DNA of 64,000 nt from Novosphingobium sp. PP1Y (GTDB lineage Bacteria > Pseudomonadota > Alphaproteobacteria > Sphingomonadales > Sphingomonadaceae): assembly GCF_000253255.1 (NCBI RefSeq), contig NC_015580.1:3361001-3425000 (forward strand), in the 5' to 3' direction. Made by a program: the position numbers and the translations under genes. Below, in pieces: positions 7,980-16,183 of this stretch; the stretch's first letter is position 1, and every line of letters starts with the position of its first letter. Under the pieces are notes generated by a model that ran no database searches, was not told the origin of the DNA, and worked only from the letters and a program-made list of their open reading frames with translations.

Positions 7980-10943
7980 TCAGCGGTCGAAGCCGGGACG
8001 ATCGTTGGATTTCTGGAGATCATGGTCGGCGGGCGGTGAAGCTTGCCCCCTGCCCGCCTGCGCATGACCGCGCTCGCTACTGGCCCGGCGCTCAAGTGCC
8101 GATTGCAGGATGCGATCCATCAATTCGGCAATGCCGCGCGCGCCTTCTGCAAGATGCTCACCCAGGCCCTGCGGTGAACGGCGCTGATCCAGCTGGCGTT
8201 CCAGCAGTTGGTCGCGCCGGTCCTGATGCGTGCGTTGCTGATCGTCACGCGCCTCTGCCAACCGGCCTGCATGGCGATCGGCAAGGGCGCGCGCAGTATC
8301 TCGATCGAGCCGGCCCAGCCCCTCCAGTGCTGATGCCTTCTCTCCGGACCGGGCTTCGAGCTTCTCAACGAGTTTTTTCTCGCTTTCGGTCCAGAGCTTG
8401 ACGCCCAGACGGGCCCTGGTGATCGCGGTGTAGTAGTTCTGCCCATTGACCAAGGCGGAATTCACCGGCGCCAGGACATAGACGCGCGCGTACGTCTTAG
8501 ACTGCGCGGAATAGACCGTCTCGGCATAGCCATGATCCCAGGTCTTGTGCTGGGAAAGATCGATGGTCTGGACGCGCTCCCCGCGGTCCCAACGGATGGT
8601 TGCCAGGCTCCCTTCCAGCTTCTCGACTGTACCGCGCTCGGCGTTCTTTAAGTCCAGTTCGCGATTGACGAGCCGCCACTGGATGCGGTCGCCTTGGGCA
8701 AGGTCACGCTCCTCGCGGTGGAATACGTTGACGTGACGCGCCTGCCCCAGGCGCGGATCCCAACGGATTATCCTGCCATTCTCGTCGACAAGCCTAACGA
8801 CCTGTCTGCCACTGGTATCCTGGCTGAGACCGGCCACCCGGTACTCGGTATCTCGCGCAATGCCCGGACCGGCCAGATCGCGCGCAAATGTCACAACCTG
8901 CCCGCCGGAATAAAAGCGCGCGAAGTGCTTTTCCTGGGCGGTCATGCCCGCGGGTGTGAGCACGGAAAGGCGGGTATCCTCGGCCGCAATTGTACTCTCG
9001 GACTTCAGGGTCTCGCGAATTTTTGCGTTGACCAGGAGTCTGGTTTCGTTTTCGAGCACGAGAATATTGGTCGTTGCGCGGGTCTCCGGCTTGAGCCGGG
9101 TCCATTCTTCGACGAGCCCTCGCGCCAGGCGCTCCGCGCTTACCCCGCTGACCACCTTGTCGAGCTTTTCCATAGAGGAGGCATAGTTACCGGCGCGGGC
9201 TTCGGTCACCGCGGCCTTCATCATCCGCGTTTCCTGCCGCATCGATTCCGTCAGCTCGGCGGTCGGGAGTCCCAGGCGCTGAAGGAGCCAGAACGGCTTG
9301 CCCTGCTCGATCGCTCCAGTCTGCCGGTTGTCCCCCAGCAGGATGAGCCTCGCGCCTGTCTCCCGGCTTATCTGGAGCAGGCGTTGAGCCTGCCGGTTCC
9401 CCAGTTGCCCCGCCTCGTCGACCAGCAGGACGTGGGTATCGGTGATCCCGTGCCCGCCGCCTGCCAACAGGCTGGCCACGGTTCTGGCATCAACGCGTGC
9501 CCCGTCGCCTAGATTGGCGGCGGCCGAGGACGTCGGCGCCAGAGCAAGAAAGCGCGTTCCAGGTTCGGCCGCCTCGGCAAGCGTTCGCATCAAGGTCGAC
9601 TTGCCTGCACCGGCGACGCCGTGGAGTCCCGTGACACGGTCGCGCGACGATGCGAGCATGACCAGCGCTTGTTCCTGCGCCGGGTTGAGTCCGGCCCGCT
9701 CGAGCCGGACCAGCAAGCGATCGGACGAAGCGATGGGCCGGGCATCGTCCATCGCAAGGGCCAGTTCGCGCGACAATGCCTGCTCGAGGCGGGCACTGCG
9801 CCGCGTTGTGCGCCCCCGGGTCAGGGGGCGATCGCCGGTCGGCTCGCGCGCCGCGAGCAGCTTGCGCCGTGCTTCATGCTCGGTGATGAGCGGGCGCACA
9901 TCGGTGAGGCCGACCTCCCCGACATGGCTTGCCAGCGCATGACGGTAGAGTGAGCCTAGGTTGGAGACGGCCTCGCGGGTTTCCGCCTGACGGATTCCGA
10001 ACAGGGCTGCGCGCCTGCTCGCCATGGGATCAAACTCGAGCCCCTGCCCCTCGCGGTCCGCCGCTTGGGAACCAAGGTCAGCCAGCTCCTTCACATAAGG
10101 TTTCGCGCGCTCGGCCCATTGCGCTTTCAGATCGTCGAGCCCCACCTTCACTTTGGCACCGCGCGTTTCGTAGAAGGAGGCCCGGCGCGCGGCTTGCCCT
10201 GCCAGGCCATGCTCCTGCGCATGAGCATCGATCTTTCGGGAACGCTGTGATGTCTCGCGGATGAAGTCCTTGGGCACGCCGGCGATCTCGAAGAGGCCCC
10301 GGCGCGGATCGAATTCGATTTCGAAGCCCTGTTCGCGCAGGTCCCGGGCGAGTTCATTGCGATAGACCTGACCTGCCACCATCTGCTCGGTGAACATGCC
10401 CCGGGTCTCGAGGCTCGCCATGGGGCCATCCGCCTCACGGTTGGTCATGTTGAGAACGACGACATGCGTATGAAGGTGCGGGTCAAGGTCCCGGCTTGCA
10501 TGCTCGGTGAAGCGCGCGAAAAGCAATCGCCCGGTAGCTTCGTGTATGATCTCGCCGTCCTCGCGCCGGCGGAGCGAGGCATGTTCTTCCAGATAGGAGA
10601 GAGCCGTGGTCACTGCGCGTTCGTGAGCGGCGATGATCCGGTCATCGCCCGCAACCAGCGCCATGATCGAAACGGACTTGGGCGCATTGACGGCGAAATC
10701 CCATCCGGGATGGTGCTGGATATCGCCATCGCCGCGCTGCCGTCCAAGCTGCTGGCCGGCGACGCTTCCGGCAAGCAGTTCGGCAAAGACATGGGGATCG
10801 ACCCTGCCCTCAAGACCAAGTTCGGGCGCGAGCTTTCCTCCCCATTGGCTGGGCTCGTCACCACCCTTCGTGTAATAATCGCCCACCGTATAATAGCGCG
10901 CGATATTGCCCGAAGTGCCCTTGAGACGGCGGGGATGGATCAT
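7980..10943 (-). CDS. MobF-family conjugative relaxase-helicase (TrwC/TraI type)
   Basis: The 987-residue protein has the two MobF parts in order. The N-terminal relaxase has tyrosine pairs Tyr17-Tyr18 and Tyr23-Tyr24 for nicking oriT and the metal-binding histidines His156, His158 and His160 in HLHTH. A superfamily I helicase follows, with Walker A HGVAGAGKST at about 441-450, Walker B LLVDEAGQL and later motifs (LILLGDNRQTGAIEQG, YTAITRAR). The C-terminal 100 residues are charged and low in complexity. It would nick one strand at oriT, stay covalently bound and unwind the DNA for transfer. Its start overlaps the coupling-protein stop as ATGA. Confidence 0.95.
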   Translation of the reverse strand: MIHPRRLKGTSGNIARYYTVGDYYTKGGDEPSQWGGKLAPELGLEGRVDPHVFAELLAGSVAGQQLGRQRGDGDIQHHPGWDFAVNAPKSVSIMALVAGDDRIIAAHERAVTTALSYLEEHASLRRREDGEIIHEATGRLLFARFTEHASRDLDPHLHTHVVVLNMTNREADGPMASLETRGMFTEQMVAGQVYRNELARDLREQGFEIEFDPRRGLFEIAGVPKDFIRETSQRSRKIDAHAQEHGLAGQAARRASFYETRGAKVKVGLDDLKAQWAERAKPYVKELADLGSQAADREGQGLEFDPMASRRAALFGIRQAETREAVSNLGSLYRHALASHVGEVGLTDVRPLITEHEARRKLLAAREPTGDRPLTRGRTTRRSARLEQALSRELALAMDDARPIASSDRLLVRLERAGLNPAQEQALVMLASSRDRVTGLHGVAGAGKSTLMRTLAEAAEPGTRFLALAPTSSAAANLGDGARVDARTVASLLAGGGHGITDTHVLLVDEAGQLGNRQAQRLLQISRETGARLILLGDNRQTGAIEQGKPFWLLQRLGLPTAELTESMRQETRMMKAAVTEARAGNYASSMEKLDKVVSGVSAERLARGLVEEWTRLKPETRATTNILVLENETRLLVNAKIRETLKSESTIAAEDTRLSVLTPAGMTAQEKHFARFYSGGQVVTFARDLAGPGIARDTEYRVAGLSQDTSGRQVVRLVDENGRIIRWDPRLGQARHVNVFHREERDLAQGDRIQWRLVNRELDLKNAERGTVEKLEGSLATIRWDRGERVQTIDLSQHKTWDHGYAETVYSAQSKTYARVYVLAPVNSALVNGQNYYTAITRARLGVKLWTESEKKLVEKLEARSGEKASALEGLGRLDRDTARALADRHAGRLAEARDDQQRTHQDRRDQLLERQLDQRRSPQGLGEHLAEGARGIAELMDRILQSALERRASSERGHAQAGRGQASPPADHDLQKSNDRPGFDR

Positions 10944-13042
10944 GCCGGCCGGGCCTTGCGCGCAGGTCCGCCGGAACGATCATAGACATTGATCTCGATA
11001 CGCGGACGGCCACGCTTCGCGCCAAGTGTGAAGTCCTGCACTTCGCGTGGTTGGTCTGAATTGTCGTCCGGGATGGCCTCGCCGTTATCCGGCGATACGG
11101 GCGGAACAGGTTCGCGGGGAGGCTGGCCATCCGATGAAGGAACATTCTCGAACAGATCAGGCTGCCCACCTGCATTGCCGGGCTTTCCGCCTGGATTGCG
11201 TCGCTGCTCGCGCCGTCCTGGTTTGCCATTCGCAGTGCCCGCTTCACCGTGTTCGGAGCACACCTCTGGTTTCTCTGCCGCCCGCAAGGCAGCAATGATC
11301 GCAGCCCCGTCTCCGTCGCGCAGGGGAGGATCGTCACGCTCCACAAAGCCTTCGGCGATCGTCGGCAAGGAATTGAACTTGTCCTTGAAGCGCACCACCG
11401 GCAAGTCCCGGCCGAAGCGCAAATACCCCGAGAGATTGGGCAGGTTGGTGACCTCGGTATGCATGACGAGTGGGCGTGTCACCTGCATGCGCGAGAGGTT
11501 CACCCCGTCGCGCATGTCGTTGACGCCGTAGGACATGCCTTCATTCGCCTCGATCTGTTCGACCTGGCCCAGGTTCTCCGAAACGTGCTTGGCAGTGGGG
11601 GTGTCGTTCGCCCGAAGCGCAACCCAGGTCGAGCAATAGCCCGTGATCGCCGCGGCATCCTGGATCCCGTAAGTCGCCTCCAGTTGCGGGTAGGACTGGA
11701 AGCCGAGGATCCCGCAGCCGCCGTACTTGCGCGCGCGGGCCAGGAAGTCCGAGAGGGACGGCAGCTTCTGCAGGGTGGGTAGTTCGTCGATGACGCAGTA
11801 GAGGCGGCGCCGGTGATCCGGTGCCATGCTCATGATCGCCGAGATCGCGATGTCGAGCCAGACGGTGATGAGCGGTCGCAAGGAAGGAAGCTGGTCGGCC
11901 TTCACCGTGATGAAGAGCCAGTTGTCTCCTTCCTCGTTGCTCACCCAGTCGCGGATCGAAAGGCCCGTCCGGGTATCGTCGAGGTAGGAGAAGCTGCGCA
12001 TCACCGATGCGAGCTCGGCCTGGATACCGGCTGATGTCCGGTCCCCTTCCATGCTGATGAATGCCGCCGCTTCGGTATCCTTTGCAAAGGCGGCCAGGTC
12101 CTTGAGCCGGGAACGCAGCAAGCGGTCGAGGAGAACCGAAACCAGCATCTCGCCTTCGCGCGCAAGCTTCCTCAGCACCGCGACCAGGGTCCCGCGTGCG
12201 GACCTTGCCCAGAACGGATCGCCCGCCCTGTCGGGGATCGTCGATTCCGCCATCTGGTCATAGTGATATTCGCGCGGAACGTCCCCCCAGGGCGACCAGT
12301 GGGCCGTTCGAGCATCGAGGGGATTGAGAATGATGTCCTTGCCGGGGCGGTAGAACTTCTCGACGAAGGTCCCTGCCGTATCGTAGACGATCGCGCGCTT
12401 GCCCTCCTTGCGAATGCCTTCGAGCATCTTGACGATGATGTTCGTCTTGCCCGTGCCGGGAGCTCCACACAGGAGGATATGTTCCGGTTCGAAGGCATCG
12501 GGCACCGGAACACCGCCGATCCGGAAACTTCCACGCTCGAACTTGGATAGCGCACGCCGGACCTGCCTGACCGTGCCGAACTTTGCGCCGCGAAGGTATT
12601 CGTTCGAGCCGAGCCCCCTGCCCGTGCGGGTGAAGGCAAACCAGGCGCAGGCAAGCACGACGAGCGAACCTGCTCCCGACAATATGGCACCCCGGATGCA
12701 TTCTGCTTCGAACGCATGGAGTGTCTTCGTCGCGATCGGCGACGCCAGGAGCCAGTCGGCCGAGGTCCAGTACTGATAGCCGGCGGGTGTCTTGAAGAGG
12801 ACGGGATCGTTCGTTCCGGGGGCCGCCTGAACCTTCATACTCGCTTCAAGAAGCTTGAGGAGGACGAAGCGCTGATAGTCGCTGACATGCTCCAGCACCC
12901 ACCAGACCGTCAGGATCACCCACAATCCCAGCCCGGCCATTACGGTCTGGAAAAAGACCTGCGTGGTCATGCGGACATTATGGACGATCGACTGGCCGCC
13001 GCGGGTCCAACTCCCGAGGGTATCGTTGCGAAAGATGCTCAT
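10940..13042 (-). CDS. Type IV coupling protein (VirD4/TraD/TrwB-like ATPase)
   Basis: I chose the ATG at 13042 because GGAGGGGAGG lies just upstream; the frame stays open further but without coding character. The 700-residue protein has two N-terminal membrane segments (about 29-50 and 116-137), a Walker A motif LLCGAPGTGKT at 190-200, and Walker B RRLYCVIDELPTL, followed by the conserved FLARARKYGGCGILGFQSYPQLE block. The C-terminus is proline- and charge-rich. It should be a hexameric inner-membrane pump that links the relaxase-DNA complex to a type IV secretion channel. No channel genes are in the window, so they must be elsewhere or be supplied in trans. Confidence 0.93.
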   Translation of the reverse strand: MSIFRNDTLGSWTRGGQSIVHNVRMTTQVFFQTVMAGLGLWVILTVWWVLEHVSDYQRFVLLKLLEASMKVQAAPGTNDPVLFKTPAGYQYWTSADWLLASPIATKTLHAFEAECIRGAILSGAGSLVVLACAWFAFTRTGRGLGSNEYLRGAKFGTVRQVRRALSKFERGSFRIGGVPVPDAFEPEHILLCGAPGTGKTNIIVKMLEGIRKEGKRAIVYDTAGTFVEKFYRPGKDIILNPLDARTAHWSPWGDVPREYHYDQMAESTIPDRAGDPFWARSARGTLVAVLRKLAREGEMLVSVLLDRLLRSRLKDLAAFAKDTEAAAFISMEGDRTSAGIQAELASVMRSFSYLDDTRTGLSIRDWVSNEEGDNWLFITVKADQLPSLRPLITVWLDIAISAIMSMAPDHRRRLYCVIDELPTLQKLPSLSDFLARARKYGGCGILGFQSYPQLEATYGIQDAAAITGYCSTWVALRANDTPTAKHVSENLGQVEQIEANEGMSYGVNDMRDGVNLSRMQVTRPLVMHTEVTNLPNLSGYLRFGRDLPVVRFKDKFNSLPTIAEGFVERDDPPLRDGDGAAIIAALRAAEKPEVCSEHGEAGTANGKPGRREQRRNPGGKPGNAGGQPDLFENVPSSDGQPPREPVPPVSPDNGEAIPDDNSDQPREVQDFTLGAKRGRPRIEINVYDRSGGPARKARPA

Positions 13043-13199
13043 GAGCGCCTCCCCTCCTGCGCAGAAGGGAATGCCCCAGCGCCGAAACACAGGCCGGGTT
13101 GAACCCGATCGGGGCAAGCGCCGGCCCCGTACCGGGGAACAGCTGGCGACGACCAGACCGCTCCCTTTGGGTGCCATCGGCCTCCTGACATGCCCCCCT

Positions 13200-13499
13200 T
13201 CATCGGTCCTGCTCCGGATCGAGGAGGCCCCGTTCGCCGAGGATCGCGCGGGCATCGAGCATCCCGCGCTCGAGGAGCTCGGGCGCGCGGGCGCTGATCG
13301 AGGTGGCGAGCAAGGTCAGGATCTGGATCGAAGTCGCCAGGACTTCATCCTGCGAGGAATAGATGTAGCGGCCATCGGGATCGGCTGCTTCGCCCAGCAC
13401 CTGGCGAACAAACTCGGACAAGGTGAGGTTTGCGCCGTAGGCCCGGCGCTGAAGCCGCCGGTAAAGGGTGTCGTCCACCCGGACGCTTATTCTGTGCAT
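13200..13499 (-). CDS. Ribbon-helix-helix mobilisation accessory protein
   Basis: The ATG at 13499 opens a 99-residue protein that begins MHRISVRVDDTLYRRLQRRAYGANLTLSEFVRQVLGEA, a beta strand and two helices typical of ribbon-helix-helix DNA-binding proteins. The rest is helical. It sits upstream of the coupling protein and relaxase, on the same strand, and next to the structured intergenic DNA, which is where relaxosome accessory proteins that bind oriT are normally encoded. An autoregulator of the tra operon is equally possible. Confidence 0.75.
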   Translation of the reverse strand: MHRISVRVDDTLYRRLQRRAYGANLTLSEFVRQVLGEAADPDGRYIYSSQDEVLATSIQILTLLATSISARAPELLERGMLDARAILGERGLLDPEQDR

Positions 13500-14008
13500 G
13501 CCATTGCTCCGCTGCGCGAAGCCCGGCGTCAGAATGTCATGAAGCGGAGGCTTTCTACCGCAAATCGGCAGAAAACTCAAGAAATGCCGCTGTCCGCCGC
13601 GGCACACGCGAGAAAAGCGAGGAAGCCCAAAGGCTTCGCAGGGCTAGGTGCAATCGCGATACTACCGGTATGACACCAACGCGTGCCAGCGGGTGACACG
13701 GCACCCTCTCCAACCCACTGAACAGGAGGAGAAAACACGCGCAGCACCGGTGCGTACGGTGCATTACAAAACGGCCACGGCCGTGAGTGCTTTCTTGCGC
13801 AGCGATTTCTCGCTGCGTCGCCACGTCCCGGAAGGGGCGCGGCTCCCCCGAAGGGGGCCTTGTCCTTTCGCCGGTGGGACTCCGGCAGGCTGATTATCGT
13901 GCCGTACAGAGGAACCTTCGATTTCATGATGACCTCGCGGGTCCAGGGATTGCAGGCCGCCTCCAGGCGGCCGATAATGGTGACGGCGGGCAGACCATCG
14001 AAGGATCG
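13500..14008. other. Structured intergenic region, candidate oriT
   Basis: This 509-base gap separates the ribbon-helix-helix/coupling-protein/relaxase genes (- strand) from a divergent small gene (+ strand). It contains several hairpins: an 8-bp stem with a 4-base loop at 13798-13817 (CGCAGCGA, TTTC, TCGCTGCG), a CCCCC/GGGGG hairpin at about 13845-13857, and a GCCGG/CCGGC hairpin near 13873. Origins of transfer usually lie in such divergent, inverted-repeat-rich gaps next to accessory genes. No nick site is recognised, so this is an inference from position and structure. Confidence 0.35.
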
Positions 14009-14323
14009 ATGGACATGCCCAAGAAGACCGACCGCGAACGCCTCGCCGACCTTGAAGCTCGCCAACGCATGATAGCCGAAGAGGTAGAAAAGACCCGCCG
14101 CGCCTTGCGCGGCAAGTACGCCGAGATCGTCACCGACCTGCCCGTCGAGGACCTCACCGAACGGGAATTTCGCGACCTACTTGTCGCCGCGATCCGGTGT
14201 GGCGGGGCAGCTGCCGTGACTGCCCTTCGTGCTCTTCCGGAGGTGAGCGCTTCCTCCCAGCGAAGTTCTCCAGCCCATACGAAGTCATCCCGAAGGGATG
14301 GCCCAGCGACGAGCATGGCGTAG
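14009..14323 (+). CDS. Small charged coiled-coil protein of the mobilisation region (DUF6437/TraC-like)
   Basis: The start at 14009 follows a GAAGGA ribosome-binding site and gives 104 residues. The first 70 look like a real protein: a charged helix MPKKTDRERLADLEARQ continuing through EEVEKTRRALRGKYAEIV, then LPVEDLTEREFRDLLVAA. The tail is Ser/Arg-rich and could be readthrough of low-complexity DNA. Similar short coiled-coil proteins are encoded beside oriT in sphingomonad and rhizobial mobilisation regions, transcribed away from the relaxase. I infer a relaxosome or regulatory role; no enzymatic motif is visible. Confidence 0.6.
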   Translation: MDMPKKTDRERLADLEARQRMIAEEVEKTRRALRGKYAEIVTDLPVEDLTEREFRDLLVAAIRCGGAAAVTALRALPEVSASSQRSSPAHTKSSRRDGPATSMA

Positions 14324-14429
14324 TCACGCGCAGGAGGCCGGAGCCACACTCGTGGCTCCGCATCGGCCCCGCGACGGGCACGAAGCCGAGAGGCTTCGGG
14401 TCCCTGAGTGGGGGCGATTTTCACGCTGG

Positions 14430-14467
14430 AAAAAAGAGAGACCGGCCGAGCCGAAGCCCGACCGGTC
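14430..14467 (-). terminator. Rho-independent terminator of the first DUF2493 gene
   Basis: Read on the - strand, a hairpin with GACCGG and CCGGTC at its base (14440-14467) and a TTCG loop is followed by TCTCTTTTTT. It lies 15 bases past the stop of the DUF2493 gene that ends at 14482. Confidence 0.8.
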
Positions 14468-14481
14468 CCCTTCCTTGCCGC

Positions 14482-15462
14482 TTATGCCGCGTCCCGATTG
14501 GTGCGCTGGTCCTTCAGCGCGAAGAAGTGCGCCGGGATCCGCTTGGCTCTCACCTCACGGGCAAGATGCGACTGCAGCCCGGAGCCTTCGCACACGATCG
14601 CTTCGACCGGACGCAAGACCAGGAGCTGCTCGTTGCGGGCAAACCCCGCCCGCTTGCCGAGGCGCCGGTCGAGTGTGAAAGCGATGAGCATGGTGCCACT
14701 GCGCGCCGCCCAGGCCGCCGCGATCGCATCACACCCCTTGTCCTGCGCGGTGGTCGCCAGCACCATGTTCGGGACCCGCGCCTTCACCGCATCGAGCGCT
14801 TCGGTGAGAAGTTCGTGATCCTCCCAGACCTGCCCTCCCGAGAAGACCACCACCGGACCTTGCGGGGCGTGCGCCTCGGCCTTGCGCATCCGCCGCGCGG
14901 CGAGGAAGTCCTGCGCGGCAATGACCGAGGCGGTGCGCTTGGAAGAGACCAGCGAGCCCCTCGGGGAGGACCAGGGCCGGCCGCTTTCCGCAAGGTACGT
15001 CGCTGCCGCGTGGTCGCGCATGCAGGCTACCGTTTCGCGCGCTTCGTCAAGCGACTGGCAGAGCAGCTGGGCTTCCTCGAGTTCCCCCATCAGCACCTCG
15101 CTCCCGTCGGCATCGCGGACGAGATCACGGACCTTCATTGCCGCCCGGTCGGCTTCGCCATCGAGCTGCTCGGCGACCTTGTGGAAGGAGTTGACGATCC
15201 CCCAGGCCAGGCGCGGCGCGAGGCTTTCGATGCGGGTATCGCGCAGCACGTCGAAGAGCGTGGCGACCAGCATTTCGGTGGCGAGCTGAGCCTGCATGGC
15301 GTCCGGCATGTCGCAGGTCAGTTCGTCTTCGGCGACACCCATGCGGCTCGCATCGAGCCCGGTTGCGAAAGCGGTGGAGAAGCCATCGGCCGGTGTCAGG
15401 GTTTCCGCAGCAATGAGATCGGCGATTTCTGAAAAGTCGCGAATGGTGCGCTTGGTGTTCAT
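14482..15462 (-). CDS. DUF2493 (SLOG-superfamily) domain protein, copy 1
   Basis: The start at 15462 has a GGAGG site upstream and gives 326 residues. The N-terminal two thirds is mostly helical (TPADGFSTAFATGLDAS, LATEMLVATLFDVLRDTRIE, WGIVNSFHKVAEQLDGEADR). The C-terminal third is the DUF2493 Rossmann-like domain: GPVVVFSGGQVWEDHELLTE, then GCDAIAAAWAARSG and KRAGFARNEQLL. The domain belongs to the SLOG group of predicted nucleotide-ligand binders. A paralogue with the same architecture lies 720 bases upstream. Both are common in sphingomonad conjugative elements but have no established role. A structured leader lies 63 bases upstream of this start. Confidence 0.85.
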   Translation of the reverse strand: MNTKRTIRDFSEIADLIAAETLTPADGFSTAFATGLDASRMGVAEDELTCDMPDAMQAQLATEMLVATLFDVLRDTRIESLAPRLAWGIVNSFHKVAEQLDGEADRAAMKVRDLVRDADGSEVLMGELEEAQLLCQSLDEARETVACMRDHAAATYLAESGRPWSSPRGSLVSSKRTASVIAAQDFLAARRMRKAEAHAPQGPVVVFSGGQVWEDHELLTEALDAVKARVPNMVLATTAQDKGCDAIAAAWAARSGTMLIAFTLDRRLGKRAGFARNEQLLVLRPVEAIVCEGSGLQSHLAREVRAKRIPAHFFALKDQRTNRDAA

Positions 15463-15524
15463 CGTAGCCTCCTTGAATCCAGGAAAAGAGGCTTCCCCTC
15501 CTGCACGGGCTGCGAGCGCCGGGG

Positions 15525-15609
15525 TCAAGGACCGGGCGCAGCCCGGCCGCGAAGCGGGCGACGGAGGAACCGATTTGCGCAGCAAATTGGAGGGGCCGTC
15601 GATCCTTGA
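15525..15609 (-). ncRNA. Candidate structured RNA (four-helix junction) in the leader of the DUF2493 gene
   Basis: Four base-paired elements nest without conflict. P1 pairs TCAAGGA (15525-15531) with TCCTTGA (15603-15609). Inside are CCGGGC/GCCCGG (15532-15537/15541-15546), CCGC/GCGG (15547-15550/15554-15557) and a long arm with CGACGG/CCGTCG (15559-15564/15596-15601) capped by a 9-bp stem at 15570-15578/15582-15590. All three hairpin loops are 3 bases. The strand is uncertain; on the - strand it would be the leader of the gene starting at 15462. The rest of the 15463-15872 gap shows no gene, only a CGGGG/CCCCG hairpin near 15614-15627. Confidence 0.4.
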
Positions 15610-15872
15610 GGCCGGGGCTGACCCCGTGCCAGACTTGGACTTGTTGGAAGAGAGAATAATACACGGGCGCCTGCCCCATACGCCCGAGCCCTGGCATGGG
15701 CTCGATGCCCATGACGGGGCTTTTGACAGCCAAGGGTTGCATCTTTGACGGAGGGATCAGCGGAAGGTGTGAATTCCCCGGCAGCACAAAAATGGGCTGG
15801 CGCGCGAGGAGTGCGGCCAGCCCGAATTGTCCTGTTCCGTCGCACGGACCACTCCTGTCCGCGCCGGCCTCG

Positions 15873-16115
15873 TCATGCTCGTGGTAGTGGGCCATCGCCC
15901 GGATCAGGCGGAAGGTAGGCGTCAAAAGGGTTGCCGTCATGGAGATGCCCGAAGGGCGTCATAACGAAATCGTCCCCGTCGCGGCCCACGGCCGTGACGA
16001 CGTAGCGGGGAACGCCGGTCAGGGCATCCCTGCATTCCAGCAGCGCGAGATTCCCATCGGCCGCAGCGCGAAGGAGCGTCTCGAAATTGCGGCGATAAGG
16101 TTCAGGGATTGCCAT
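15873..16115 (-). CDS. DUF6117-like small protein
   Basis: This 80-residue protein has a strong AGGAGG site 6 bases before its ATG. The sequence MAIPEPYRRNFETLLRAAAD, followed by ALLECRDALTGVPRYVVTAV and a strand-rich acidic tail FVMTPFGHLHDGNPFDAY, matches the small DUF6117-type proteins of sphingomonad and rhizobial plasmids. It is acidic and soluble, with no membrane segment or catalytic motif. It sits between the two DUF2493 paralogues on the same strand, so the three may be one functional unit. Function unknown. Confidence 0.75.
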   Translation of the reverse strand: MAIPEPYRRNFETLLRAAADGNLALLECRDALTGVPRYVVTAVGRDGDDFVMTPFGHLHDGNPFDAYLPPDPGDGPLPRA

Positions 16116-16142
16116 GCGAACCTCCTGTCATCGGGAAACGAT

Positions 16143-16166
16143 GGGGCGGGCCAAAGGCCCTGCCCC
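16143..16166 (-). terminator. Strong intergenic hairpin after the second DUF2493 gene
   Basis: A 10-bp stem with one bulged base and an AAA loop (16143-16152 with 16156-16166) lies 17 bases past the stop at 16184. There is no T-tract on the - strand, so it may protect mRNA or be a weak terminator. Confidence 0.45.
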
Positions 16167-16183
16167 GGATGATCACGCTGACC

